A stretch of 52,680 nt of DNA from Rhizorhapis suberifaciens (GTDB lineage Bacteria; Pseudomonadota; Alphaproteobacteria; Sphingomonadales; Sphingomonadaceae): contig NZ_JACHOV010000014.1 of assembly GCF_014200045.1 (NCBI RefSeq), positions 1 to 52,680 of the forward strand, read 5' to 3'. The translations under genes and the position numbers were made by a program. Positions 39,837 through 48,492 of the stretch are shown in pieces. Below the pieces are notes generated by a model. That model saw only the letters and a program-made list of their open reading frames with translations. It was not told the origin of the DNA and made no database searches. Position 1 is the first letter of the stretch. Each line of letters begins with the position of its first letter.

Positions 39837-40880
39837 ATGCTCGATGCAATCTACACCATGCTAGAAGGCCAGATTACCGGCACCCTTGCCGGTAAGTACG
39901 CCGCTGTTGTGGGCATGGTGTCCGCGCCGCTGCAAACAGCCATGGCAATCAATCTGGTGATCGTGGGCTTTGCCGTGATGCGCGGTGTGTCCAACGAACC
40001 GTTCGGCAACTACCTCGGCACTTGGCTGAAATGCTATCTCGTCATTCTGGCGGCAACGTCGTCCATCGCGGCAGACATTGCCGCATCGGCGCAGGCCGCG
40101 CCCGATCAGCTCGCCTCGGCCCTAGGCGGCGGCGCTCTGTCGGCATCCTTTGACGCATTCGTGAAGAATGCCGTCGAGCCGGCGCTGACGATCCATAATT
40201 CGATGGAGCCTTGGGTAGAGGCGAGCACCTTTTTCCCTGTCACGATCCCGAACCTGGCCACGGGTCTGATGGTCATTCTCATCATGCTGCTGGCCTACAT
40301 CATCGCGGCAATCGCGATGACGATCGTGCTGTTCATCAAATTTGGCCTGTTCGTGACGATCGCGACGATGCCGATTTTCGTCGGCACGCTCATCTTCCCG
40401 GCCTCGTCCGGCCTGTTCTTTAGCTGGCTTGGCGCGGTGCTGAACTACGCCATTCAAACCGCGGCCGTGGCGATCGCGCTCCTGTTTGTCGTCGCGCTGG
40501 TCAACGCCATCCCCAATTCGGTCGGCGCCGGCGACGGTGGCGATACGTGGACTGCCCTGGCCGCGATGATGCTCCAACTCGTGGCGGTCCTCGTCGGCGG
40601 CTTCATCATCATGCAAGCGCAGTCGATCGGTTCGTTTGCTGGCGGCGGCGGATCTTCGGGCGCGGGCTTCCTGTCCGCGATCTACCCGGCGACGCTGCAA
40701 CGCAGAATCATGAACTCGTCGATCGGCGCTCCACGTCGTGCAGCAGGCGCGGTCGGCAATGCGGCGCGGTGGAGCCTCAATCGCCAGACGGCGGCTCGGA
40801 CAAATCTCGCTTCTCAAGCTCAAGCATCTTCCGGTCGAACCTCGATGCCCGGTGCATCGTCCAGACCGGGCAATCGATAG
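39837..40880 (+). CDS. virB6: VirB6 polytopic inner-membrane T4SS protein
   Basis: A 347-residue protein with about six hydrophobic segments, including TGLMVILIMLLAYIIAAIAM and LLFVVALVNAIP, followed by a Ser/Gly/Arg-rich cytoplasmic tail. This is VirB6/TrbL, the channel core component and the usual target of entry exclusion. Starts seven bases after eexN. Length is normal for the family. Confidence 0.92.
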   Translation: MLDAIYTMLEGQITGTLAGKYAAVVGMVSAPLQTAMAINLVIVGFAVMRGVSNEPFGNYLGTWLKCYLVILAATSSIAADIAASAQAAPDQLASALGGGALSASFDAFVKNAVEPALTIHNSMEPWVEASTFFPVTIPNLATGLMVILIMLLAYIIAAIAMTIVLFIKFGLFVTIATMPIFVGTLIFPASSGLFFSWLGAVLNYAIQTAAVAIALLFVVALVNAIPNSVGAGDGGDTWTALAAMMLQLVAVLVGGFIIMQAQSIGSFAGGGGSSGAGFLSAIYPATLQRRIMNSSIGAPRRAAGAVGNAARWSLNRQTAARTNLASQAQASSGRTSMPGASSRPGNR

Positions 40881-40891
40881 GAGGAAAGCTC

Positions 40892-41287
40892 ATGGTGAAG
40901 TCTCATCACGGCGCGCCGTCCGCGCGCCGATGGGGAAGGATTCTCTTCGTTGGGGTGGCAAGCTGCGCTTTGGCGGCCTGTGCCACGACCTCGGAAGGCG
41001 GGAACCCTCCCAAGCATTGCAATCGCGGAAGCGCGCGAAATGCCAACCCTTACGGCTCGATCTTCACGCAAGCCGATGTGAGCGCAGCGCCAGCGGCGCG
41101 CGAGGGCGCCCACGCTGAGGTGATGGTGTTCGGCAAGGATGCCGAACCGGCACCCGAAGCCGTGCCGGTGCCCGATCTGACAGCTCCACCGCCAGCGCCT
41201 CGCAATGGCGCGCCTGCGCCGGTCGGTCGGCCGATCTCGATGGGGCTCGATCCGATCTCCCCGCAAACTGCGTTTAGGAGCTGCTGA
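40892..41287 (+). CDS. virB7: VirB7-like T4SS lipoprotein, enlarged
   Basis: A 131-residue lipoprotein: positively charged start, lipobox ALAAC, then a Pro-rich end (PVPDLTAPPPAPRNG). VirB7 stabilises VirB9 at the outer membrane but is usually about 50 residues; this one has a long proline-rich extension. Position just before virB8 supports the call. GAGGAAAG precedes the ATG. Confidence 0.75.
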   Translation: MVKSHHGAPSARRWGRILFVGVASCALAACATTSEGGNPPKHCNRGSARNANPYGSIFTQADVSAAPAAREGAHAEVMVFGKDAEPAPEAVPVPDLTAPPPAPRNGAPAPVGRPISMGLDPISPQTAFRSC

Positions 41288-41289
41288 CC

Positions 41290-41979
41290 ATGAGCCTCGG
41301 AGTCAAAAAGAAGAGCGACCTCGACAAGTATTTCTCGGACGCAAAAGGCTGGGATTTCGATCGGGTAAGCGAGGCCAACAAGCAAAAGCGGTTGGCCTAT
41401 ATCGTCGGCGCCAGCGGCGTTGCCTTCGGGCTCGCCATGCTGGCATGGCATGTCGCGATGCCGCTGCGGTCGGTCGAACCGTATGTGATCCGCGTCGATC
41501 GCCAGACTGGCGGCATCGATGTAGTGACGCGGCTTACCAACACGCGGAACATCACCGCCGACGAGGCGGTGAACAAGTTCTTCCTCTCGGAGTACGTTCG
41601 CAACCGTGAGGGCTGGGCCGAAGTCTCGGCGCGTGAGACGCAAGCCCGTGTCTATGCGCTCTCGATCCCGCAAGAGCAGGAGAAGTTCGCCGGCCAGCGT
41701 CGGCCAACCAATCCGAACAGCCCGATCGTGAATTACCAGAACGGCGAGGTAATCTCGGCGGCTGTCAGGGGTATTACCTTCATCAACGACCGGGTCGCGC
41801 AAGTGCGCTTCACCAAGTCCGTGATGAGGCCCGGCAACGCGCCCGACGAGCTGAGCCATTGGGTCGCGACCATCAATTTCAAATACGTGGACAAGCCGAC
41901 GACTGAAGCGGGGCGGCTCAACAACCCGCTCGGTTTTCAGGTCATCAGCTACCGCGCAGACCCGGAGATTGCGTCATGA
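41290..41979 (+). CDS. virB8: VirB8 T4SS assembly factor
   Basis: A 229-residue bitopic protein: cytoplasmic start (KYFSDAKGWDFDRV), one helix (IVGASGVAFGLAMLAWHVAM), then a periplasmic NTF2-like domain with VEPYVIRVDRQTG and KFFLSEYVRNREGW. It nucleates the channel and binds VirB9/VirB10. Overlaps virB9 (ATGA). Confidence 0.94.
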   Translation: MSLGVKKKSDLDKYFSDAKGWDFDRVSEANKQKRLAYIVGASGVAFGLAMLAWHVAMPLRSVEPYVIRVDRQTGGIDVVTRLTNTRNITADEAVNKFFLSEYVRNREGWAEVSARETQARVYALSIPQEQEKFAGQRRPTNPNSPIVNYQNGEVISAAVRGITFINDRVAQVRFTKSVMRPGNAPDELSHWVATINFKYVDKPTTEAGRLNNPLGFQVISYRADPEIAS

Positions 41980-42845
41980 TCGGGGTTCGCAGCATTCTAG
42001 TCGGCGGCGTTCTCGCCGCCATCATGGCCGGAAATCCGGTGTTCGCAGAGGAAATCCCGCGCGCCGGCAATCAGGACAGCCGCATTCGCTACATCAACTA
42101 TGATGCGGACGAGGTTGTGCGGGTCAATGGCGTGTTCCGCGCAGCGTCTCAAATCGTGTTCGGCACGGGCGAGACGATTTCGAGCGTCGCCCTGGGCGAC
42201 ACGGTGAGTTGGGAAGTCGCACCGGCTGAGAACATTCTGTTCATCAAGCCGCGCGAGCGTGCGCCAGCCACCAATCTGATCGTCGTCACGCGCCGGGGCG
42301 GCATGGTCCGCACCTACACATTTGCGCTCTCGGCGCGCAGCGGTGCAATCGCGCCAGGGACCGATGCTCAATTCGTGGTGCGCTTCCGCTACCCGGCAGA
42401 GGAAGCGGCGGCGGCGCAGCAAGCGAAGGTGCAGCAGGTCCAATTGCAAATGCTCATGGTCGAGGCGGGCGGCGTCAAAGTGGCGTTGGAGGCCGCTGCG
42501 GTCCAGGGCAGGCGCAATCTTGCCTATCAGATTGCCGGTTCGTCGGATCTCGCCCCTTCGGAGATTTCCGACAACGGCCAGTTCACCATCATGCGGTTTC
42601 CCCGAAACCAGCAGCTTCCGGCGATCTTCACCGTCCTGCCGGACGGTTCGGAAGCGGTCGTTCCTTATGATGTTCGCGGCGAATTTCTCGTTGTGCATCA
42701 GGTCGCACGCGAGTTCCGTTTGCGACGCGGCAAGTCGCTGAGCTGCATCTGGAACGATGCCTACGACCGCTATGGACCTGACAATTCATCTGGAACCGCC
42801 TCGCCAGAGGTCGAACGCAGCGTGGAGGGGAGCCAGTCACGATGA
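41976..42845 (+). CDS. virB9: VirB9 outer-membrane-complex protein
   Basis: A 289-residue periplasmic protein with a signal peptide (GGVLAAIMAGNPVFA), N-terminal domain containing DSRIRYINYDADEVVRVNG, and C-terminal beta-domain. Together with VirB7 and VirB10 it forms the core complex. Overlaps virB10 by four bases. Confidence 0.94.
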   Translation: MIGVRSILVGGVLAAIMAGNPVFAEEIPRAGNQDSRIRYINYDADEVVRVNGVFRAASQIVFGTGETISSVALGDTVSWEVAPAENILFIKPRERAPATNLIVVTRRGGMVRTYTFALSARSGAIAPGTDAQFVVRFRYPAEEAAAAQQAKVQQVQLQMLMVEAGGVKVALEAAAVQGRRNLAYQIAGSSDLAPSEISDNGQFTIMRFPRNQQLPAIFTVLPDGSEAVVPYDVRGEFLVVHQVAREFRLRRGKSLSCIWNDAYDRYGPDNSSGTASPEVERSVEGSQSR

Positions 42846-44164
42846 GCGATATCAAGAGCAACGCCGACGATGGCGGCGAAAAGAACCTTACCTTCGAGGA
42901 AGCCAAGGGCCGTCTGACCTACGACGAAAGCGACGTGTCTGACGACACGCTGAAGGACGCCAACAGCACAACCCCTGACTTTGATCGCAAGGCATTCAAT
43001 CCCCGTGGCCGCCTGCAGTCGATGGGCAAGGGTGCGATGGGTGCCGCTGCGGTCGGCGCGGCTTTCGTCGGTTTCATGGTCTATTCCATGGCAACGCAGT
43101 CTGAGAAGGCCAACAAGACGCCCTCCGATAGTACGTTCCGGCTCGATGATGAGTCGGCCGAGAAGTCGGCGCGCGAGGCCGCTGCGGTCGTGGTGCGCAG
43201 CGATAAGCCTGCACAGCAAGTCGGTGTCGACCCGTTCGGCAATCCGATCATGGGCGGCCAGGACCTGTCGACGGGCGGCGTAACCGTCCCCGCTCCCGGC
43301 CAAGGACAAGCGGCGGCCGATCCCACGGCGGAACGGCTTGAAAAGATGCGCCAGGAGCGCATGGCCGCGATCGCAAGGGAGCAGGCGCGACAGGACGCTA
43401 TGCGGCGAGCGCCGATCATGGCGGTGAGCGCCAGCGCTGGGCCTCTTGGGGCCGTAACCGGCAACAATGGGCCGTTCAGCAACCTTCGGGTCGGTGGCAA
43501 TGGCGAGGGCGGCGGCGAAGGCGGGCCTAACGCGAAAGAGCCGAACAATCTGGCGCGCCAGTTGAACGGCATGGACATTGAGCGGGTCGATGCTGGTCGG
43601 CTGTCCAACCGTAATTTCCTCATCACGGCAGGAATGCAGATCCCGTGCGTCCTGCAAACGGCAATGGATTCCACTCAGCCGGGTCTAGCGAGCTGCCTCG
43701 TACCGCAAGACATATGGTCGATGAATGGCAGCGTGATCCTGATGGAAAAGGGAACGCGCGTGCTGGGCGAGTATCAGGGCGGCTTTTCCAGGGGCCAAAA
43801 CCGAATTTTCGTTCTCTGGAATCGGGCCATCACGCCGTCAGGTGTGTCGGTCAGCCTTGGTTCGCCTGCGGCCGATCAGCTCGGCCGCGCCGGCATGGGC
43901 GGGAAGGTCGATAACTTCTTCTGGCAGAGGTTCGGTGCGGCCTTGCTGCTGTCCATCGTTGGCGATGCCGGCGATGCGATCAGCAATGAGGTCTCGGGGG
44001 CCGATCAGGTCTTCAACACGCCGAACCAGGCAGCGGGTGTCGCGGTGCAGGATGCCGCACGGATCAGGCCTCGCCTCCGCGCCGCGCAAGGCAAGGAAAT
44101 GACGATCATGGTCGCGCGCGACGTGGATTTCAGCAAGGTCTATTCACTGAGGCTGCGCCGCTGA
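42842..44164 (+). CDS. virB10: VirB10 core-complex energy sensor
   Basis: A 440-residue bitopic protein: acidic cytoplasmic start, single membrane helix (GAAAVGAAFVGFMVYSM), a long linker rich in Ala/Pro/Gly, and the C-terminal barrel (QTAMDSTQPGLASCLVPQDI, then GTRVLGEYQGG). It spans both membranes and gates the outer pore. The stop overlaps virB11 by one base. Confidence 0.95.
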   Translation: MSDIKSNADDGGEKNLTFEEAKGRLTYDESDVSDDTLKDANSTTPDFDRKAFNPRGRLQSMGKGAMGAAAVGAAFVGFMVYSMATQSEKANKTPSDSTFRLDDESAEKSAREAAAVVVRSDKPAQQVGVDPFGNPIMGGQDLSTGGVTVPAPGQGQAAADPTAERLEKMRQERMAAIAREQARQDAMRRAPIMAVSASAGPLGAVTGNNGPFSNLRVGGNGEGGGEGGPNAKEPNNLARQLNGMDIERVDAGRLSNRNFLITAGMQIPCVLQTAMDSTQPGLASCLVPQDIWSMNGSVILMEKGTRVLGEYQGGFSRGQNRIFVLWNRAITPSGVSVSLGSPAADQLGRAGMGGKVDNFFWQRFGAALLLSIVGDAGDAISNEVSGADQVFNTPNQAAGVAVQDAARIRPRLRAAQGKEMTIMVARDVDFSKVYSLRLRR

Positions 44165-45159
44165 TGTTCGATCAGGCAATCTTGGTCCACCATCTGGAAC
44201 CGCTTCGCGCCTTGCTCGATGCCGACGACGTTACGGAAGTCGTCATCAACAAGCCTTTCGAAATCGGCGTCGAGGGGCGCGGCGGTTGGCAGTGGGTTCG
44301 CGACGAAAATCTCTCGCTGGGGTGGCTTGAGACGCTTGCAACGTCGATGGCGAACTACACAAAGCAAAAGGTCGGGCAGACAACCCCAATCTGCTCGACA
44401 AGCCTTCCCACGGGCGAGCGTGTGCAGATTGTCGCACCACCGGCCTGCGACCTCGGCCTCTATTCCATCACGATCCGAAAGCCGTCGACCAAGACGTTCG
44501 GATTGGACGAGCTGCACGCGGGCGGCTTGTTCGCTGAAACCAAGATCGCGCGCGGGCGCAGCTCGGCCGCTGATGCTGAGCTGGTGGCGCTCAAGACCAA
44601 AGGCGACTGGCCCGGGTTTCTGGAATTGGCGGTGAAGTCGCGCAAGAACATCATGATCTCCGGCGCGACGGGATCGGGCAAGACGACGCTATCGAAGGCG
44701 CTGATTAAGCTCATCCCCAAAGAAGAGCGGTTGCTGACGATCGAGGACACACGCGAGCTGATCGTTCCCCATCGTAACGCGGTGCATCTGCTCTACTCCA
44801 AGGACGGCCAGGGCCAGGCACAGGTCGGTGCAAAGCACCTTCTCGAGGCGGCATTGCGAATGCGGCCTGACCGCATTCTCTTGCAGGAGCTGCGCGACGG
44901 GACCGCCTTTTTCTATCTGCGGAATGTAAATAGCGGCCATCCCGGCTCGATTACGACAGTTCACGCGGACTCGGCCGCGCTGGCGTTTCAGCAATTGTCA
45001 TTGCTGGTCAAAGAATCGGAAGGCGGACGCGACCTATCGCGAGCGGACATCCTCGATCTTCTGCACATGCTGGTCGACGTAGTTGTCCAGTGCAAGAAGG
45101 TCGACGGCAATTTCCGCGTCACTGAAATCCATTTCGAGCCGGAATTAGCCGGCATGTAG
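44164..45159 (+). CDS. virB11: VirB11 hexameric secretion ATPase
   Basis: A 331-residue traffic ATPase. Walker A GATGSGKT at 167-174, the Asp box (TIEDTREL) and the His box (NSGHPGSITTVHAD) are all present. It drives conformational switching between pilus assembly and substrate export, with VirB4 and VirD4. Length is normal. Confidence 0.96.
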   Translation: MFDQAILVHHLEPLRALLDADDVTEVVINKPFEIGVEGRGGWQWVRDENLSLGWLETLATSMANYTKQKVGQTTPICSTSLPTGERVQIVAPPACDLGLYSITIRKPSTKTFGLDELHAGGLFAETKIARGRSSAADAELVALKTKGDWPGFLELAVKSRKNIMISGATGSGKTTLSKALIKLIPKEERLLTIEDTRELIVPHRNAVHLLYSKDGQGQAQVGAKHLLEAALRMRPDRILLQELRDGTAFFYLRNVNSGHPGSITTVHADSAALAFQQLSLLVKESEGGRDLSRADILDLLHMLVDVVVQCKKVDGNFRVTEIHFEPELAGM

Positions 45160-45168
45160 GGAGCGGAC

Positions 45169-47217
45169 ATGAACCGGCGTAATATAGCTGTCTACGGTGT
45201 GTTTGCGCTCATCGTGATCTTCGTCCTCGGCGGCCTGGTGGCGATCATCGGCATGGGGCAATTCCGGACTGACCTGAATATCGCCAGGATGCCGGAATAT
45301 TTCTGGTTCTACCGCCACAATCCGTTTGTCATGGGCTGGCTCTTGAAAGGCGTCGGCGGTGTCGCGGCGATCGGCGCGCTCGCCGCCGCCTTCATCTACA
45401 TCAACAAGCGGCAGACGCTCCATGGAGCGGCACGCTGGGCCAAGCGAGACGAGGCCAAAAGCGCAGGCCTGCTCGACGGGGAAGGCCTGCTGCTGGGAAC
45501 GCGCAAGAAGGGCGTGTTCGGCACAGAGTTTATCCAGTTCAGCGGCACGGAGCATGTCTTGCTCGAAGCGCCCACACGCGCCGGCAAGGGCGTCGGTGTC
45601 GTCATTCCGAACCTGCTGGCGTGGTCTGATTCCGTCGTTGTCCTCGATGTGAAGCAGGAGAATTGGGAGAAATCGGCGGGATGGCGCAAGAGCCTGGGTC
45701 ATCAAGTGCTGATGTTCGACCCGCTCGACTCCCAAGGCCGAACGGCGCGCTATAATCCCTTCGCCCACATCAAGCGCACTGACCCGGTGGAGGTCATTGA
45801 CGAGCTGCAGAAGATCGCGGCGATGCTCTGGCCGCCGCCAGCCAATGGCGAAAGCTTCTGGATGGACAGCGCGCGCACCGCGTTCATCGGCGTTGCAGCG
45901 TATATCGCGGCAACCCCTGCCCTCCCCTTCACCATGGGCGAGGTCTATCGCAATTTCAGCGCCGGCGATGCGAAAGAGCGTTTTCCGAAGATCATCAAGG
46001 ACAGGCAGGCGTCGGGCGATCCCTTGTCGGAAGCCTGCATATCAGCGCTGAATGATTGGATCTCCAGCTCGGCCAACACCTTCACCGGCATCCGCCAGTC
46101 CGTGTCGGCCAAAATCAATCTCTGGATCAATCCCTATGTCGACGCGGCTACGTCGGAATCGGATTTCGACCTGCGCGAGTTCCGCTCGCGGCCGATCTCG
46201 CTCTACCTCGGCGTCTCGCCCGACAACATCGAGCGCGTTTCGGACATTTACAATCTGCTGTTCCAACAGCTCATCGATCTGAATGTGCGTGAGCTGCCGG
46301 ACCCTAAAACCGGCAAGCACCCGCTCAAGCTCCTGCTGCTGCTCGATGAGTTTGCCCGTCTCGGCCGTGCGAGTGTGATCGCCTCGGGTTTCAGCTACGT
46401 CGCCGGCTACGGCATTCGCCTGCTGCCGGTAATTCAGGCCCGCGCGCAATTGCGCGATGTGTACGGCCCCGATGTAACGAGCGAGATAGTTCAAAACTGC
46501 GGCGTCGAGTTGGTCTTTACGCCAAAGCACGTCGATGTGGCGAAGGAGCTATCCGAACGCCTCGGCAATTACACCTACGAGGCCAAATCGCGCTCCAAGC
46601 GGGTATGGGATGCCTTTGAGGGGTCGGTGTCCACCTCGGACCAGCGCCGCCCCCTCATGTTGCCGCAAGAGCTGCTTTTGCTTTCCCAAGAGGAAGTGAT
46701 TGTCCTGCGCGCCGGCATTCCCCCGCTGAAAGGCGGGAAAATTCGATACTACAAGGACAGGTGGATGGCGAAAGCGTCGAGCATGGCGCCGCCGCCGATC
46801 GTACCGCGGCCGCTCGATCCCTCGATTGCAAGGCGCTCGCTGGCGCTGATCGAAAGCATCGAGTCTCCTGAAATGTCCGATGCTGAGGCGGAAAGTGGCG
46901 TCGATTTCGCGCGCCTGGTTGGCTTCCCCTTCGACGAGCTGCCCGCTGATGGCGATCCGCATAAGGCGGCGGCCTTCTTCGCGGCGCTCGGCTTGTCGGC
47001 CGACTTCGCCGGCATGGACTTTGACGATCTGGCGGCGCGGGAAGCGTCCGCCTCCGAAACGGCGAGGAACGCCGCTGCGAGCGCGAACAGCGCGAACACC
47101 AACGTGGACGGGGCGGAAGCCGCTGCAAGCCCGGAAAACGCATCTACGGCCCATGAGGGCGACAACAGCGGTGACGACAGCGAGGCTTTGGCCTTTTTGA
47201 AAGGAGCTAAGGGATAA
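45169..47217 (+). CDS. virD4: VirD4 type IV coupling protein
   Basis: A 682-residue coupling ATPase. Two N-terminal membrane helices are followed by Walker A in APTRAGKGVG (134-143) and Walker B LLLLDEFARLG. It hands the relaxase-DNA complex to the channel. The last 120 residues are Ala/Glu/Ser-rich and probably disordered, which may help recognise the relaxase. Overlaps the next gene by one base. Confidence 0.95.
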   Translation: MNRRNIAVYGVFALIVIFVLGGLVAIIGMGQFRTDLNIARMPEYFWFYRHNPFVMGWLLKGVGGVAAIGALAAAFIYINKRQTLHGAARWAKRDEAKSAGLLDGEGLLLGTRKKGVFGTEFIQFSGTEHVLLEAPTRAGKGVGVVIPNLLAWSDSVVVLDVKQENWEKSAGWRKSLGHQVLMFDPLDSQGRTARYNPFAHIKRTDPVEVIDELQKIAAMLWPPPANGESFWMDSARTAFIGVAAYIAATPALPFTMGEVYRNFSAGDAKERFPKIIKDRQASGDPLSEACISALNDWISSSANTFTGIRQSVSAKINLWINPYVDAATSESDFDLREFRSRPISLYLGVSPDNIERVSDIYNLLFQQLIDLNVRELPDPKTGKHPLKLLLLLDEFARLGRASVIASGFSYVAGYGIRLLPVIQARAQLRDVYGPDVTSEIVQNCGVELVFTPKHVDVAKELSERLGNYTYEAKSRSKRVWDAFEGSVSTSDQRRPLMLPQELLLLSQEEVIVLRAGIPPLKGGKIRYYKDRWMAKASSMAPPPIVPRPLDPSIARRSLALIESIESPEMSDAEAESGVDFARLVGFPFDELPADGDPHKAAAFFAALGLSADFAGMDFDDLAAREASASETARNAAASANSANTNVDGAEAAASPENASTAHEGDNSGDDSEALAFLKGAKG

Positions 47218-47606
47218 TGGCTGACGACAGGACGGAACAGGCTGCGGGAAGCAAGCCTAGCGAACGATCGAACGGAACGCGCGATTTGGCGCGCCAGGAT
47301 CGTGACCGCCAAGTGGCGGCGGACTTCAGGCAGATGACGCAAGCGGAGCGCCTGCAGGACAAAAGCACGAACCCCGGCGCCAAACAGGTCGCCGCGATGG
47401 AAGCGGCGATAGACAAGAAATATGGTCACGCGACGCCTGAGGCGGCCCGCATGAAAGTTGCGGCTCGAGAAGCGGTTGCGCAGACCCTAGAGCGTGGCGG
47501 CGAAGTGCGAGCGCCGCGCGTCCGCGAGGTCGAGCAGCGGCGAGACGAAACGCGCGATCAGAATCGCGCAGCGGCCGAGAAAACGTCGCGGGATCTGGAT
47601 CGGTGA
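47217..47606 (+). CDS. Charged hypothetical protein after virD4 (129 aa)
   Basis: A highly charged, helical protein (VAADFRQMTQAERLQDKS; RDETRDQNRAAAEKTSRDLD) without membrane segments. Overlap with virD4 shows co-translation, so it may be an accessory factor for the coupling protein or relaxosome. I know no named family for it. Confidence 0.7.
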   Translation: MADDRTEQAAGSKPSERSNGTRDLARQDRDRQVAADFRQMTQAERLQDKSTNPGAKQVAAMEAAIDKKYGHATPEAARMKVAAREAVAQTLERGGEVRAPRVREVEQRRDETRDQNRAAAEKTSRDLDR

Positions 47607-47660
47607 TGCGCGTCACGGCCCTACCCTTGCGAGCGACAGTCTGAGACGGGAGGAAAGTCG

Positions 47661-47981
47661 ATGAAAGGTGTTTGCGGAGCGGCCCTCATGGCGCTGGCTA
47701 TGTTGACCGGATGCGGCGGCCAGGCCGGCGACGAATATGTCGGCAAATGGGTCAGTACGATAAACGAGAAACGATCACTGACGATCGAACGAAACGGCGA
47801 GAGTTTCCTGATCCGCGAGACAGCCCCAAGCATGATGGGCAAAATCCGCACCAGAAACCTACCCGCCACGTTGCAGGACGGCCTTCTGCAAGCGCCTACC
47901 GGAGTCGGATATGTGTCCGTCGTGATCGACAAGGCGACGGGCCATCTGACAGCCAGCGGGGACGAATACAAACGAGAGTGA
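47661..47981 (+). CDS. Small lipoprotein at the end of the T4SS operon
   Basis: A 106-residue lipoprotein with lipobox LTGC and a mature part of short strands (EYVGKWVSTINEKRSLTIER), probably a small beta-barrel or lipocalin-like fold. GGAGGAAAG lies upstream. Last gene before a strong terminator. Role unknown; surface exclusion or envelope accessory are possibilities. Confidence 0.72.
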   Translation: MKGVCGAALMALAMLTGCGGQAGDEYVGKWVSTINEKRSLTIERNGESFLIRETAPSMMGKIRTRNLPATLQDGLLQAPTGVGYVSVVIDKATGHLTASGDEYKRE

Positions 47982-47985
47982 TCGC

Positions 47986-48492
47986 TTAACGATCTGCCTC
48001 ACGTGTGGGCGCGCCGGTGACGGCGCGCCCTTTTTCTATGGCCTCAAGGTCGCCATATCTCTCGCGCGCAATGCGCTCGATCTGCCTGTTGCGGATACGC
48101 TCGATCATCGTCAGATGCGTTTGCCGCTCAAGGTCGCGGAAGCCCGCTGCAAGCCGCGCCGGCTCAACCTGATCCAGTTGCGCCAGGTGCTCGGCCATTA
48201 CGGCCTTGCCTGTGATCGGAGGCCCATCAAGCGGATAATTTTCTAGGAACGATGCGAAAGCACGATCCTCCAACACGTCAATCGGAAGAGGCGTTTCCGT
48301 GCCAGTGGCAAGATAGGTCATGCCGATGGCGACGCCGATCGCGGCCAAGCTCTTTGCCTGGGCCTCCTGCTCGGCGGCCTGTGCGTCCAGCTTCGCCGCA
48401 AGCGATTGCTGGTTCTCCATGACCGCCTGCACGCCCTCCGCAAGCGTCCCGATCTGGTCGAGCAACGCGCTCAATAGTTCGTCGTCGCTCAC
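47986..48492 (-). CDS. Mobilisation-operon hypothetical protein (168 aa)
   Basis: A helical protein with a coiled-coil-like start (LLDQIGTLAEGVQAVMENQQ, then QAAEQEAQAKSLAAIG) and a basic C-terminal half (TMIERIRNRQIERIARERYG). The GTG start overlaps the relaxase stop (GTGA), so it is translated with the relaxase and probably helps relaxosome formation, by position only. The T4SS terminator hairpin lies within its last codons. Confidence 0.65.
   Translation of the reverse strand: MSDDELLSALLDQIGTLAEGVQAVMENQQSLAAKLDAQAAEQEAQAKSLAAIGVAIGMTYLATGTETPLPIDVLEDRAFASFLENYPLDGPPITGKAVMAEHLAQLDQVEPARLAAGFRDLERQTHLTMIERIRNRQIERIARERYGDLEAIEKGRAVTGAPTREADR
48007..48035 (+). terminator. Intrinsic terminator of the T4SS operon
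   Basis: GGGCGCGCCG-GTGA-CGGCGCGCCC followed by TTTTT is a textbook rho-independent terminator 25 bp after the last T4SS gene. It is embedded in the 3' coding end of the convergent mobilisation gene. Confidence 0.92.
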
